64,000 nt of DNA from Monarcha castaneiventris obscurior. Its lineage: Eukaryota > Chordata > Aves > Passeriformes > Monarchidae. This document shows, in pieces, positions 11,901 to 24,219 of the stretch (position 1 is the first letter of the stretch; the number at the start of each line of letters is the position of its first letter). The DNA lies in the NCBI GenBank assembly GCA_026261815.1, contig JAMPIT010000379.1:18464501-18528500 (forward strand), given 5' to 3'. Position numbers and translations under genes: made by a program. The notes under the pieces were generated by a model. It was not told the DNA's origin, did not search any database, and worked only from the letters and a program-made list of their open reading frames with translations.

Positions 11901-13782
11901 TGGGAAAAGGAAGTAACTTGAATATGTTCAGAACCATTCAAATCCATCAGAATGTCCATTCCGGTTCCTCCTTACAATGCTTATTGCTTTCTGGAACTCT
12001 GCTGGGTTGGCATTCTTAAGGCTAAGGTATTTTTCTCATTTTAAAACCACATAATCAGGAATAACAGGGAATAATGAATAACTGGACAAAATATTCTTTT
12101 GCTGCTGTTGTTGTTGTTATTTGAGTTCAGAGGGGATTTTACTAACCTTATGAATGGGGCAAGAACGCTGTACCACAGCAAATTTTCCTCTATTAAGTCA
12201 ATTAGAATTCAGTCTAAGAAGTTTCTTCAGCTCTCACAAATCTTTTAAGTTGCTAAGGGATGCTGCTCTGAAAGTTGCTCAGAAGTTACATCCCATTGCC
12301 TCAGCAGCTTCCCTCTCAACAATCATAGTGAATTGCAAGAGGGCAGCTCCATCCTTTGCAGCACCAATTGAGAGCTTTGCCAGATGTTATTTGATCATCC
12401 AACTTGAAGCCATAACCTTTAAATGATTTTCAGAAGTCATAAGTCCTAGAATATTGAGCTCTTGAGCTTTTATTTTCTCTTGTCCCCTTTCATCCTGACA
12501 AAAGGAGCTGTAAATGACAAATTCTCACTCTTCCTGGAGGTCCCCACTCTGTCAGGCCTTCTCTATTCACATTGTCTTATTCAGGCATTTTCTGGGGATT
12601 TCTTTATTATGAAATAGGCCTGTAGAGACCAAATCCTCCAAAACCCCATAAACTATAACTTTTACAAGTGTTAATAAGTTCACCTATTTTAGTTGTCACT
12701 TTAGGAAATTTCTTTGGAAGATTCCGATCTCTTTTCTCCAGCACAGGAAAGGGTAAACCAAGAGAGATGAGCAGGAGCAGGGTAAAGTTGTCTCTCTTTA
12801 CAGCAGGTATTTTAGAACACACCTGCTCTCCTACTTCAAAAGTTCTCATTTCCTATTGCAGAATGTGGATTTGGCTATTGATCGACAGAGTGAAATTAAT
12901 AAATGTTATGGTGGTATCACAAATTCATTGAAATGCATTACGTTATTTATCCAGAAGAAAAATCCCATCATAAGGCTCTAACATTCTGTCAAAGACTGAG
13001 TGAAGAAATCAAAGGAGCCTTGATGTGGTGGCAGTTACTGTTAATGTCCTCTCTAGACCTCCTATATTTTTCAAATGTTTTACTGAATGAAAGCCTTTTC
13101 TCACAATAGACAGATATTTCTGGGCTTGTCCTCTACCTCCCATTTCTCATGCGAGATTTGTGCAAATGAGTGCAGGAGAACCTCAAAAAAGTAGCAGGGT
13201 TTTTGCTTTTATAGCCTTATGCCCACATGGCCAATCAAATGTGTCCAAGCATGTGATCATACTTCCACAGAAACAATATCCTCTGAACCTTGAACTGGAC
13301 TTCTCACTAGGACCACTGAAGCCATTCCTTTTATAGCTCTCAAATGTGCCATATTCCATTTGTACTTCTTGGTAAATTACATGGTCTTTCTTGTGAAATT
13401 ATGTCAGTTTGGGGGATCTGTTTTGACACAAAGTGCAACATATCTGTCTAGCTTAAACCCACCCTCAAGATATTTCAGCTGTGAAAATGTTGAACTCCTC
13501 AGGGTCCTGGTCATTCTGGAAATTCAAATAGAAAACTATGCCAACTTCCGGTGAGGTTTAGTCCTTCCTTTAATTCTCCTTATGAGAATTATTTTCCTGT
13601 TTCTACTTAAACAAGTCATACCGTCTATTGAAATAGTAAAACAGATGTTGCAGAAAAAGGAGTTATTCACCCTTTTCTTCCAAATCCTGCATATCTCTTT
13701 CAGTGTTTGCATTTGATGCATGAGACTGAATCAGGTTTTGTCCATTGAAATCTCACACTGAATCCATGTCCCTCCACAAAAA
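8991..13782. other. AT-rich unique DNA with a GC-richer patch
   Basis: No known repeat or gene family recognised. A patch at about 10190-10460 is richer in G+C and lies in an open frame of 146 codons (10237-10677, plus strand), one of the longest non-repeat frames in the window. I see no domain, family resemblance or splice support there. A 16-bp perfect tandem duplication sits inside it. Short (CAA)n/(TTG)n-like patches occur at 9220-9260 and 12100-12120. Confidence 0.5.
10295..10326. repeat. 16-bp perfect tandem duplication
   Basis: GCACCACCCCTTGGTT occurs twice back to back at 10295-10310 and 10311-10326, followed by a partial third start (CCACC). The length is not a multiple of three, so it would shift any reading frame spanning it. 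Confidence 0.9.
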
Positions 13783-13858
13783 TAGTAGTAATTATAGTAG
13801 TAGTAATAGTAATAATAATAATATATAATAATAATAATAGTAGCAGCAATAATAATAA
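13783..13858. repeat. (TAG/TAA)n trinucleotide repeat
   Basis: An imperfect trinucleotide array with mixed TAG, TAA and CAG units and one TATA interruption near 13823. Poly-tyrosine and poly-isoleucine frames on the minus strand are translations of the repeat. It is followed by an A/C-rich patch (13866-13915) and an A/T-only patch (about 13927-13978). Confidence 0.93.
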
Positions 13859-13979
13859 GCTCCCTCCCAAAAACCCAAAAAAACCCCCAACCCAAACCAA
13901 AACCACAAAACAGCCCCATTTGTTTTATTAAAATAAATATTAAATAGAATTAAATATTTTATTAAAATAAAATTTAAAA

Positions 13980-15998
13980 ACCAATTCATGTTAAACCGTA
14001 AAAGCCTGGAAGCTTACTGTGGTCAAGGAGCAAACTGTATTTTCCTGAAGGAAAGCATTTCTTTACCTCTCCAAATGACATCATCCTTTTTGACAGGACA
14101 CTTTGGGGTCAATATTACTTAAGAAATCACATGACCGCTCCAACAGCTCATTATTGCTTTGGTAATGTGGCAGTCCTCATTGAGTTCCTGCATGCAATAA
14201 AATTTTGGAAGGTGAGTCTGTTAAATTTACTATAAACACTAATCCAGACAACCTCTTTGGATTTCCAAGAAGCAGAGAACTATTTTTGTCATCACCATCA
14301 CCCTAACCAAAGCAGGACGCTTCTACACTTTCCCTTCATACCAAGGTAGCTGCTCAGCTCTTTATATTTTCTATTCATATGGTCTACAAATTAGGGTAAT
14401 TTTGTACTAGGTTGTCAATTTATTTCTCAATTTTTAATGGAACAAATTTACCTCATTAAGTCAAAGCTTTCAGATCATCTGCAAACCCATGGATGAAAAA
14501 CATTAACCTAATTCTACAGCAGTAGTGGAAGTGTTCGAAACCTGCTAGCAAATATCCTCCTGTATTGTACCAGAACTTTATGGTGAGGAGTATGTACATG
14601 ATTCAAAGTCTGCATGAAATCAATCAGGGCTAGCAAGATCAAATAGAAAAGAAAATGCTCTGAAGGAAAATAATGATGTGAATTACGTAAAATGAAAAAG
14701 AATCCCTACAAACTGCCTGAAGAACTGGATATAAATTTCTTGGATCTTTTTCATAACTGTTCTCCAGACTAGCTGGCTACCTGTTACCTTAACTTACGTT
14801 TCAGGTTCATTTCAGCCTTAATGATCCCTTTTTAAGCCTTTTTATAGAAAATCTATTTTCTGAGTATTAAGAACCACCTACTTCAATTGTTCTGTGGGAT
14901 GAAGGTAAACATATTGAAGGCTTCTTTTGTTCCATTTTGTAACTTATGCCTTACTCTGATTCTGACATTGTTCCTTACTGTTGTTTTGCTTAACCTTGTC
15001 CTTTTTCAAACCTTAAACCTGGCTTTATCCAAACACTGATTTTCTGAGTTCCTTCATTCCTTTTACCATCACATCCCTTCTTCAGCCCAGGCCTCAAGCA
15101 TATCTTTCCCTTATCTGTTTTCAGATCATCACAACTTGGATTAATTCCCTGGATCTCCAGGGTTTTCCAGTCAGAGCTGAGAACCTCTTCAGCTAATTAA
15201 TGCATGGTCTAACTATGCCTAAGTATGGTAAGGCAATGCTATGCTTTTTTCCTTCATGAACCATATAAATTATGATTGCTGACCCAAACTTCTGCTCTAT
15301 AATTTTAGATCTGTCTGAAAAAACTCCAGCTCTATATTAAACAGCAGTCTTCCCAGTGTGTTTCATACTGTAAGTATCTGTTCCCAAACTGTAACATTTC
15401 AGATCTTTGGTCTGTCTGTACAGTGGCTAGAGGATTCGGTGATCGCAGCACAGTGATACATCTGAATCAGCTCTACACGAAGTACTACAAATAACAATAG
15501 CAAAAGCATGGACTTCAACACCTGAAGGTAAAAGTCCTTGAGAAATCCCTTTATATTTACTTGAGGGACTGAGTCATGCTGTCTCTTCTGAGCAATTAGA
15601 GCCCAAACTAGCCAGGTTGAAGCCAGAGATGGTAGCTGCTTAAATTTTGCCTTAGAATCCCAAAGCGGGCATAGCCTAGGAAAGAATTACATATTGTTAT
15701 TAAATCAAAGTCACAGTTGATAAACATGACTGTTTCATTATGACAGTAAAAAATACACTGAAAGTAAAAATAATAAATGTATTCCAAGATGCTAAGTAGA
15801 TGCATCTGAGGTCACATAAAACTAAATTATATTCTATTATATGAGAAATAATATGTGGTCATTGAATTAATGAATATTGTAACAAACCCCTGTAAAGAGA
15901 AAGAATTGGGATTACTCATGCAGGCTTCACTGCCATTTCCTAACATGGGCTCTTAACTATATAACTTTAAGGTTTTCTGGAAGCAGAGACTAGGGGAA
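13980..15998. other. AT-rich unique DNA, nothing recognised
   Basis: No gene, transposon or strong repeat seen. Open frames are short and without family resemblance. Confidence 0.55.
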
Positions 15999-16130
15999 TC
16001 TTTCTTTCTTTCTCTCTTTCTTCTCTCTTTCTCTCTTTCTTTCTCTCTTTCTCTCTTTCTCCCTCTCTCTCTCTCTTTCTCTCTTTCTCTCTTTCTTCCT
16101 CTCCTTCCTTCCTTCCTTCCTTCCTTCCTT
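15999..16130. repeat. 132-bp pure polypyrimidine tract, (TTTCTC)n / (TTCC)n
   Basis: Every base on the plus strand from about 15999 to 16130 is C or T. The first part is built of CTTT and CTCT units and the last part of seven or so CTTC/TTCC tetramers. A minus-strand frame rich in Arg, Glu and Lys is a translation of the repeat. Confidence 0.96.
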
Positions 16131-16730
16131 AGAAATTGCATCCAGGTATGAAAATCCTACACTTAAAAAGAATTCTAATCTTGTTTATACATGGAAAGAC
16201 CAAGCACACTCTAAAACCAGTTTGATTTTTTTTTCCGCAGGATTTTCAGTGCTTCATACCACAAATAAATCAGGAAGGGTTTTGTTCTCCCACACACAGT
16301 GAAATTTGGATTCCCATTGCTTCAGTACTCATTAGCAAAGAAAGTCAGAGAAACATGATAAACAATATTATCTTTTACACTAGTGAAACGAGTTGATTTT
16401 TTTTTTTAGTGGTGACAGTGTTTGACATTTTCTACCCACTACAATAAAAAAAAATCTTTCAAAGAGACTGGATATTTATTTGAAATTCTAGGACAAAAAC
16501 TGTAAAGTTTTGGCAGAGTAGTACTTGTTTCCCTAGTCATGCATTGACACAGTCATTGACAGTGCTTAGTTTCTGTTAGTTTAGGATTTGGTTCTATGAT
16601 GCTGAACACTTCTGTCAGTAAAGTGATGAAAACAAAAGGACAACAATTTACAAAAGCATTCAGATGTCAATGATTAATAAACATTTCCAGTCAAATTTGT
16701 AATAACTGTAAACTTCAGACATTATACAGT
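16131..16730. other. AT-rich unique DNA, nothing recognised
   Basis: Short T and A runs only; no gene or transposon seen. Confidence 0.55.
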
Positions 16731-16960
16731 CATAGGCTCATAGAATCATAGAATAGTTTTGCCTGGAAGGGACATTTAAAATTCATCTATTTCAACCCCT
16801 CTTCCATGGATAGCAATATCTTCAACTAGATCAGATTGCTCTGATACTGACTATTTCCAGGAATGGGGCATCTATCACCTCTTCAGGCAACCTGTTACAG
16901 TGTTTTGTCAACCTCATTGTAAAAAATCTCTTCCTTTTACCAAGTTTTAACAATGTCAAG
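16731..16960 (-). mobile_element. CR1 LINE, 3' fragment (minus)
   Basis: The segment begins with the inverted octamer tail (CATAGGCTCATAGAATCATAGAAT) followed by the typical GTTTTGCCTGGAAGGGACATTTAA, then the 3' UTR and the beginning of the region complementary to the end of the reverse transcriptase frame (CAACCTGTTACAGTGTTTTGTCAACCTCATTGTAAAAAATCTCTTCC). Similarity fades around 16950-16960. It is an old, diverged copy. Confidence 0.85.
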
Positions 16961-17301
16961 AGATGTGTTTGAAGGCCCTTTTTGCACTCTTCATTTCACC
17001 AGTTTCCCAAAGGCTTGTCACAGGAACCATACTTCGCATGTCCTTATTCATGAATGAGGTAACTGATGTATATGTAAATACAGTCCTCCACAGCTTAGTG
17101 ATAGAGCCTATCAAGGGGTTTTTCAGGCCACTATTTTCCCTGTTTTCCACATTGTGTTCACACATTACCCTGTTTAACAACCAAAAGTCATCAAATATAA
17201 GGAAAAAACATTTTCCCAACCCTACTGAACAAAACAAGTATCTGTCAAGCCATATTCTAGCTCTTGAAACCATTTTTAGCTGGGGAATTTTATGCACTTG
17301 A
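16956..17301. other. Overlapping open frames on both strands, function unknown
   Basis: A frame of 112 codons (16963-17301, plus) and one of 113 codons (16956-17297, minus) cover the same DNA. Neither resembles a protein family I know, and neither is clearly part of the adjacent CR1 fragment. In a window of this size a few frames this long are expected by chance, so I do not call either a gene. Confidence 0.2.
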
Positions 17302-20300
17302 GGAATTCAAAATTTCATTGGGATTGATCCTCTGCTATTATAGAAAAACTTTCAAGAATTGCATCCAATCACAGCTCTTCAGCCTGACTTTGCATCTCTA
17401 CTGAGCTCCTGAGAGCATTCAACTCAGATTAATTTTAGCAAATCAAAGCTTGAGATGTCTCATATTTTGACCACAGATAAACTACAGTATATGAAAATGG
17501 AACACCACCAGTTTCCTCAGAAACCAAGAACAAAAACGTTCATCTCACCTAAGAAGAGACACTTTCAGGGAATATTCTCAGCTATTAGACAAGTTTCTGA
17601 TTAAACAGGCAAAAAAATTCAAGAGTAGAAAGGTTGTCTGTGCTTACCTAAAATAAGGTTTCCAGTTCAGCTATCAATTAATTTCTTCTGCATGTCTAAC
17701 CAGCTACTACATTACAATAAAATTCAAAGGCCATTAACTGGGCTGAGTTTCAAGTAGTTTTAGAAACACAAAACTGAGCTATTAGTTCCTCTTTCAGATC
17801 CCCCCTAAACACCCAGTCTTAACCTAAAAATTTTTCATATTGACCGAATCTGGAACACATGGATAAATTTTTACTGTCTTTGAAAAAACATTACTATGAA
17901 TTAAGATTTCCATTGTGATAGGCTACCCAAGCTTCATTCCTTGAAGAAACAATGAGCGCAATTCTACATAGCTAGAGGGTGGCTACACGCTAAATGATCC
18001 TAATACATGCCTTTGCAACAGAGACATACTGGTAAGATATATTTGGTATTTTTTAGCATATGATTCCTTGGCTGCTTTAATCTGTAATGGTGGTGACCAA
18101 CTATCTTGGGTGCTTTGATGTAGAGCCTTCAATCAAAGTTTCTAAATAAGGGTGATAGCAGGCACTGATTAGGAAAAAAAAAGGAGCATGAACAGAGTTT
18201 CTCTAGCAACATCACTGGCTTATGAATAGTGCTTCACCAAGTGGAGTAATTCCCTCACACTTCACATTTCCCACATTGCTGGAGATGAGTGTTTCAAACA
18301 CATCATGGGGAAGACAGATGGTAGAGGATCTGCTTGGTGGTGTTATTCAACTTCTCTAAAAGTTTGGGGGTTTTTTTTACAAGTTTATCTTTGGCAAGCA
18401 ATTAAATTAGACTGTGCATCATATAGCACTTCGTAAAATGGATTTGATCCCTGGAGTATAAAGCTATGCAGTTATATATTGCTATATTTGAGCTTTTTTA
18501 CAAAGGACTGTACACACCATTTTGCTGGTCAGATATAGAATTTCACAGGGGTTTTGTAGATCCTGCACTCACAATTACAGAAGTTCCTCACACACTCAAA
18601 TGCATTGCGTTATGCCAAATATAGCATTCACTGCAGTGACTCATAAATACTTTAAGGTCTCTAATGTAGTTAGTTCTATCTGTTGTCCCTGCAGAAAATA
18701 TGAACAAGTCTTCAGGGGGAGTAAGGAATGTAAAAGAAAATATTTTATAATTTATTTTATTTAAAAATAGATATAATATTTTTGTATTAAAAATATAATT
18801 TAATTTTAATATGTTCATTTTGGTTTTGTTTATTTCAATCTACTAATCACAGAAATACAGAAATATATGGACAGGAGTAACAAATCCCTTCTCAACAAGC
18901 TGTGCATTTAATAAAGAGTATGAAATTTGAGGTAGACTCTCTTCTCTCTTCCTCACCTATGATGGTTGTTTTAGTTCCTTTGTCCTCTCAGAAGGAGGAC
19001 ACTTTCTCTTCATTTCATATTTGGTTTTCCATAGACTTCTCATTTTAATTCATTTGTGAACAATGTCAGTCATAGATCTGTTTATGTAGACACCTTAATA
19101 GTTTCAACAAAACAAACAGTTTTTCTTACCTGGGCATTATGTAGGTATTTATCTGCAGTGTCTGGTGTGTGCATATCAACAAGTGAACATGTATAGTGCT
19201 GTGCATGTTATGATTCTTCAAACTTTATTCATATGTTTTTCCTCACAAATAGACAAGATATTGTATTTTCCTTTCTCTTTGTCAGATCCATATAGTTAAA
19301 ATAGGACAACTTCAGTGCATCTGATACTTTTTGCTATATTGGCCAGCAAAGTTCTCAAATTAATACCTATTCAAAATTTAAGATATTGTACAGTCATTAT
19401 TTACGTGACATTGTAGACTAGGCACACTTGATACTTCTTAGACATTCACTGAAGTGGTGAATTCAGTAAATTTAGACATTACCTTCTCAAAACGTCCTTT
19501 GATTTAAATGTCTTAAATTCTCAGTTCTGTATTTTAGTCCCAGTATGGTGCAGGCTCCTAAAATTTAGGAGGTTCAGGTTCCTAAAATTTACTTTTACTC
19601 AAATTCAGATGCTTAACATTGTCACAAACACTCTGGCTAAACATTTAAGGAGACTGATCACTTTGAATTTCACTTTTAAAACATTCTTAGGTCCTGATTC
19701 CTGTAACACGTCCAGTGACTTTACCATGTTGCTGAGCAAGATGATGCAAATCCTGATTTTCAGATAAGACTATGAAAGATTTGTGAACAAGTTTGTCAGT
19801 CTAGTCTCTAGTCACTTAGATATGCTCACAGTGTGCTTAATGGATGAGAGTGTTCAAGCCAATGACTTGTTAATGCAAAATACTTCTGTAGTAGTGAGAA
19901 CAAGGCCTGGATTCCCCCCACTCAGGCAGGGTTCTCTTGCAGTTGCAGTATTCATGCTGCTTCTTGCTAACACACCTTCTGTCTGAATCTTACATCATTT
20001 ACACAGTGATTGACTGAAACAGAAAAGTCAAGCAGTGTAGTACAGTCCAGAACTAAATTAATTTTGGTGTTTGCATATGCATCTGCAGAACTTTAAGATA
20101 CCGTTTGAAACCCCTCAGAATGAAAAACAAATTAGAACTCAGCTGTGCCACTTTCTTGGGCCAACAATCTAGACACTGCATTAATATGCAAGCGCAAGGC
20201 AAAACCTTCTATTTTGGCTTTATTTGAAGACAGAAACAGTAGTCTACTTCTCTGAAAAGGGAAAAATTAGTGCTGAAGTTCATGAAGCTTTCCTATAAAT

Positions 20301-23300
20301 ACAGTTTGTACCAGTGTCTGTGACAGATAGATACCAAATGCTGAGAAAAAGAAAACTTCTTAGGTACCTATTTTTCTTTAGTGATTGTTTAATCACCTCA
20401 TTAATTTTCAACCTTCTCAGAGCACTGCCATCACAATTCCATACACTGAACAATGTCTATGCACACTGTAGTGAATCTGCCCAAATAATTTAAGCTCCTG
20501 AATTTAACTTTGAACTTATAACTCCTGGGTACCATAATAATGCCAAAGTGCTCTTCCAGTTGTATGCCATGACATAGAGACTACTGAAATAATTCTCTGT
20601 TGACAGCTGATAACAGAACATATTTCAACACAGCATCATTGCTTTCTATTTCAGCAAAATCTATATGAGAAAAACTCGTTTACACCTGTTTGTTTGTTTC
20701 ATCATTTATCTTTTTCTTTGCAATTAACTATTACATTTGAAAAATAATGATTAACATCACAAAGTAATTCTGAAATTTTCTTTGGTTCATTGTCAAAAAA
20801 GTGGTACATATTTTCTCCATTTTGTTCGCTTCAACTCCCACTGGGCTTTACACTGATAATGGCTTTGCCCAGTAGTACCTAAAAACTGAAAAGAGAGCAA
20901 TCCATGAATTACATGTTTTTAAAAGGCCAAAGAGTTTTCATCAGCAAATCAAAAGAAAGGGCAAAAGAGAGAGATTGAGAGAAGGAGAGAAAGTGGCAAA
21001 CAATTAAGCAGACTATGATTTTACAGGAAGATTTACAAGACCAGATAATTTTCTTATGTGATTCAGCAGAAGGATCTGAATTCCTTCTGAAAACATGAGA
21101 TTGTTTCAAAAATACTCTCCACTAGGTAACTGTCTGACCTCACTAAGCATGGTACAGGGGCTGGGATGGGGTGGTGGAAAGAGCCTTTATTCTCTATTTC
21201 CAAAGCTATTCAGAACATGGGTATTTTTTCATGAAAGCTCTTAGATACTATGGCACAGGTTCTTTTTAAGAGATTATTATCTGGACCACTTAATTTGTTA
21301 TTTCTAATCTTACAATTCTTTTGTTAAAATGAAGAGAATTAGTTGTATGAATGCAGCATTAAAACAAGTTAGACATTTTGTGTTTGGCACTTATTTTGTA
21401 AACAGACTCAGAGAAAATGACTGAAAATCTATAAAGACTATTTCTTGCATTTCTTTACATGTTGTTTGAATACACAAACTCAAAAAAAAACATAGAAACA
21501 TTGTCCATGGCCTAATATGTTTGACTCTGGCTACTGCAGCAGGCTATAGTAGGTTTCATTGGGAAACTGGGAAATTCTTCTTCTTGAGTTACTAAATTTC
21601 TATATCAAAACCTTCAAGCCCTGAAATTTTAAGCTTTAAATTGTTCATTGTTATGTAAAGAGAATGTTGTAGCTGTTTCAAGAATGACTCTTACCTACCT
21701 AAGATTTAATGAAAGGAGAAATGACTCACTTGCAGAGAGCAGGAAACATTTCAATGTCAAGTTGTTATCATCTTTTCAACATCATTTATTTTGATCTCAA
21801 ATTTTAAACAGTAAGTCACTGCAGAAATGAATAAATGGGTGGGAGGCCAGGTGAGCTGTTCAAAAGTGCATGAGAAAGTTACTTGAAAACGTACATTTAT
21901 TGCATCAAGAGAAACGGAGGTATTTATTGTATCGAGACAAATGGAGAGGGCCTGATAAATCAGTGGTCAATTTGTAGAAGGATTTTTTTAAGGCTCAATT
22001 TATATTTTTTATTTTCTGACTGAAATGAAGCACATTTTGTTCTCATTTTAAAAATATTTTCTGTTTGTAAAAAATTGATGCATAAATTTCTCTGGGATTA
22101 AAATTGAAAAAGAGAAGAATCTTCTGGACTGTAAAAATTAGTCATAACTATCTGAAGAGCATCATTTTCTCAGCAGTAGGTCACAGAAGCATAGAATTTG
22201 TCTGGGCTTTCATTCATGTGTTTCTCCCAGGAAAGCTGAATTAATCTTGCTAATACTACTACTGTTTCATGAAAATCTTACATACATGCATTGAGATTTT
22301 TTTTTAGGTAATTACAGTAAACATTAAGGTTCATAAATTACAAAGAAATTGCCTGACACTCCTTGGTTATTTCAAAACAGAAGAAAGGAGTGAAAGATTT
22401 GTCTTTTGTATGTGGCAAACATGGAAGTATGTGTTTGTGAAGAAGGCCCAGCTGCATCAGCACTTGTGATGCTGCAGTCTAAACTCTTTCCATAAGATAG
22501 GACATTCAGCTTTTAAAGACACATATTATGGAGGACCCAATAATTGGATGGTTCGTAGCAAATTTATATTGCAGAAAATCATTGATGTTTATTGTGTTCT
22601 TACAGACACTCTTTCATGGGAGAAAACTAGTGAAGTTCACGTCCTCATTTTAAACAGCGTTTCCATTATGATCCTGAGAAATACTTAACTGTTTCTGAGA
22701 GTTCAAATCACCAGTGTAATTTGCCAGATCTGCAAAATATCTTGTGGTAAAAATTCTTAATGCTGATCTCTCAACAAAATCTAGGTCAATTTCAAATAAG
22801 CAAATCTTAAGAGAAATGAACCCAATTAATGTTTTTAACAATTAGTGTACTCTGTAATGATAGATATATATGAGAAACTCCTGAAAAATTATTCTATCTT
22901 AGAAGTTAAGAATTTTTTCTTAGCAAGTAAGATACCAACAAACACACAGGGGGATACTTCTGAAAGGTACTAGCACTTTCTATACAATGGAAATGGATTA
23001 ATCAAAGTCAACACTTTATTCTATTGGATGTTCATTTTCACACGAAATGAAATTATTTATCCCATTATCCCAATTTAAAAAAATGAAATGCATTCTAGAA
23101 AACTTAAGATGCAGTATTTTATTAAATTTATTTAAAACCTTGTCTTTCTAGAGTTCAAATTAATTTTGCCTAATCCATCTACTTACACATCTGATTTTTT
23201 TTCCACTTTTGATATTCTCATGATTATGAAGCTGTTGGCAGCTTAGATAGTATACCATGTGGTAAGTGATTTCTGACATGGGGCAACACAGCAGAAGTAT

Positions 23301-24050
23301 AGAACCCAGTGTAGTTCAGGACCCACCAGACATAATTGCAAGAGGTCTGATTCTTATTGTGAATATTTGATGCTTTCTACTGTTGTAGTTGAGTCACTGA
23401 ATTCTATCTGGGTTGTTCCTCCTTGATGATCATTGCTTTATTTTGTTTTTCCTGAAATCAAAATCACATGCACACACACACACATACACAAAACCCATTA
23501 TAAAAGGGGTAGTCATCACAGCTAGGATTTCTTTCCCAATTCAGTGAGACCAGGTCTCCTAAGTTAGATAGGCTTCATCCATTAGTGTTCTTGCTGGTCT
23601 CATTCATGCATGTATTTTTAATGTAAAGTCTAAAATTGATACGTACATCAGGAAGGGATAATGATTCCATTTTTTGATACTAATAAAGCACATGTCTATT
23701 GATGCAGTAAATGTACGGTTAAAGATATTTTGTGATAGAAATGTATTTGAAGCTTTTGACCTACTGTACTCAAGGTCTATTGTTAGACAAAATTTCTTTC
23801 TCTTTACTATAAAAGGAAGCTGGGAAATAAGCCTGTCATTTTGGCCTTCATTATTTCCAACTGTTTAAGCAAGTCCAGTCACATAACAGGAATGTAAATC
23901 TTGGGAAAAGAATGAAGTGGTAGTAATTAATGAGCTTGAAGTTTATTTCACTCAGAAAAAGATGCAATTGTCAGTAGGGACTATATTCCCTTACAATGCT
24001 GAATTCCCTTACACTGTCTGAATAGTTGTATTTTAAATATTTAACATATA
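17302..24050. other. AT-rich unique DNA, no gene recognised
   Basis: This stretch holds an A/T-only patch (18739-18815) and a short (CA)n run at 23470-23484. No transposon or conserved coding segment was recognised. Open frames are short and unsupported. Confidence 0.55.
18739..18815. repeat. A/T-only low-complexity patch
   Basis: Nearly uninterrupted A and T, with repeated TATTTTAT/ATATAAT-like words. Simple low-complexity DNA. Confidence 0.8.
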
Positions 24051-24078
24051 TTTGACCTATTGGTTTTCAGTATTAGCT

Positions 24079-24109
24079 CAAAAAAAAAAAAGTAGCTTTT
24101 TTTTTTTTG
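24079..24109. repeat. A12-GTAGC-T12 hairpin
   Basis: C, twelve A (24080-24091), GTAGC loop, twelve T (24097-24108), G: a perfect 13-bp stem with a 5-nt loop. The T run lies 5-7 bases before the AG at 24115-24116 and would be the polypyrimidine tract of the candidate exon that starts at 24117, so an RNA hairpin here could hide that tract. Confidence 0.9.
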
Positions 24110-24116
24110 GCATTAG

Positions 24117-24219
24117 GAATGCACAGGAGAATCTCTTGGCAGAGAAACTGGCAGCCATGGATGACATACTAACCAAATTAAAGGCCAACATTGAATCAAT
24201 CCATTTGTTAAACCAACAG
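24117..24219 (+). CDS. Candidate coiled-coil exon (partial gene)
   Basis: This is the most convincing coding segment in the window. A T12 tract and GGCATTAG precede it, and AACCAACAG|GTAAAAAC follows it, so both splice sites are plausible. The 103 bp give one leading base plus 34 codons (upstream intron phase 2, downstream intron phase 0). The peptide runs from NAQENLL through KLAAMDDILTKLK to SIHLLNQQ. Hydrophobic residues fall at peptide positions 7, 11, 14, 18, 21, 25 and 28, an exact 4-3-4-3 heptad spacing, so it would form a helical coiled coil. I do not recognise the parent protein. No start or stop codon belongs to it; it would be an internal exon of a larger plus-strand gene. Chance origin or a decayed exon remains possible. 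Confidence 0.5.

Noticed and set aside
13700..13989. Minus-strand frames with long Tyr or Ile/Leu runs
   Set aside because: Produced by the TAG/TAA trinucleotide repeat and adjacent A/C-rich patch.
15953..16141. Minus-strand Arg/Glu/Lys-rich frame
   Set aside because: Translation of the polypyrimidine tract.
22183..22215. CACAGAAGCATAGAATTTGTCTGGGC as a possible CR1 tip
   Set aside because: Only the tail-like words match; no CR1 3' UTR follows.
23470..23484. (CA)n run
   Set aside because: Too short to be notable as a microsatellite.
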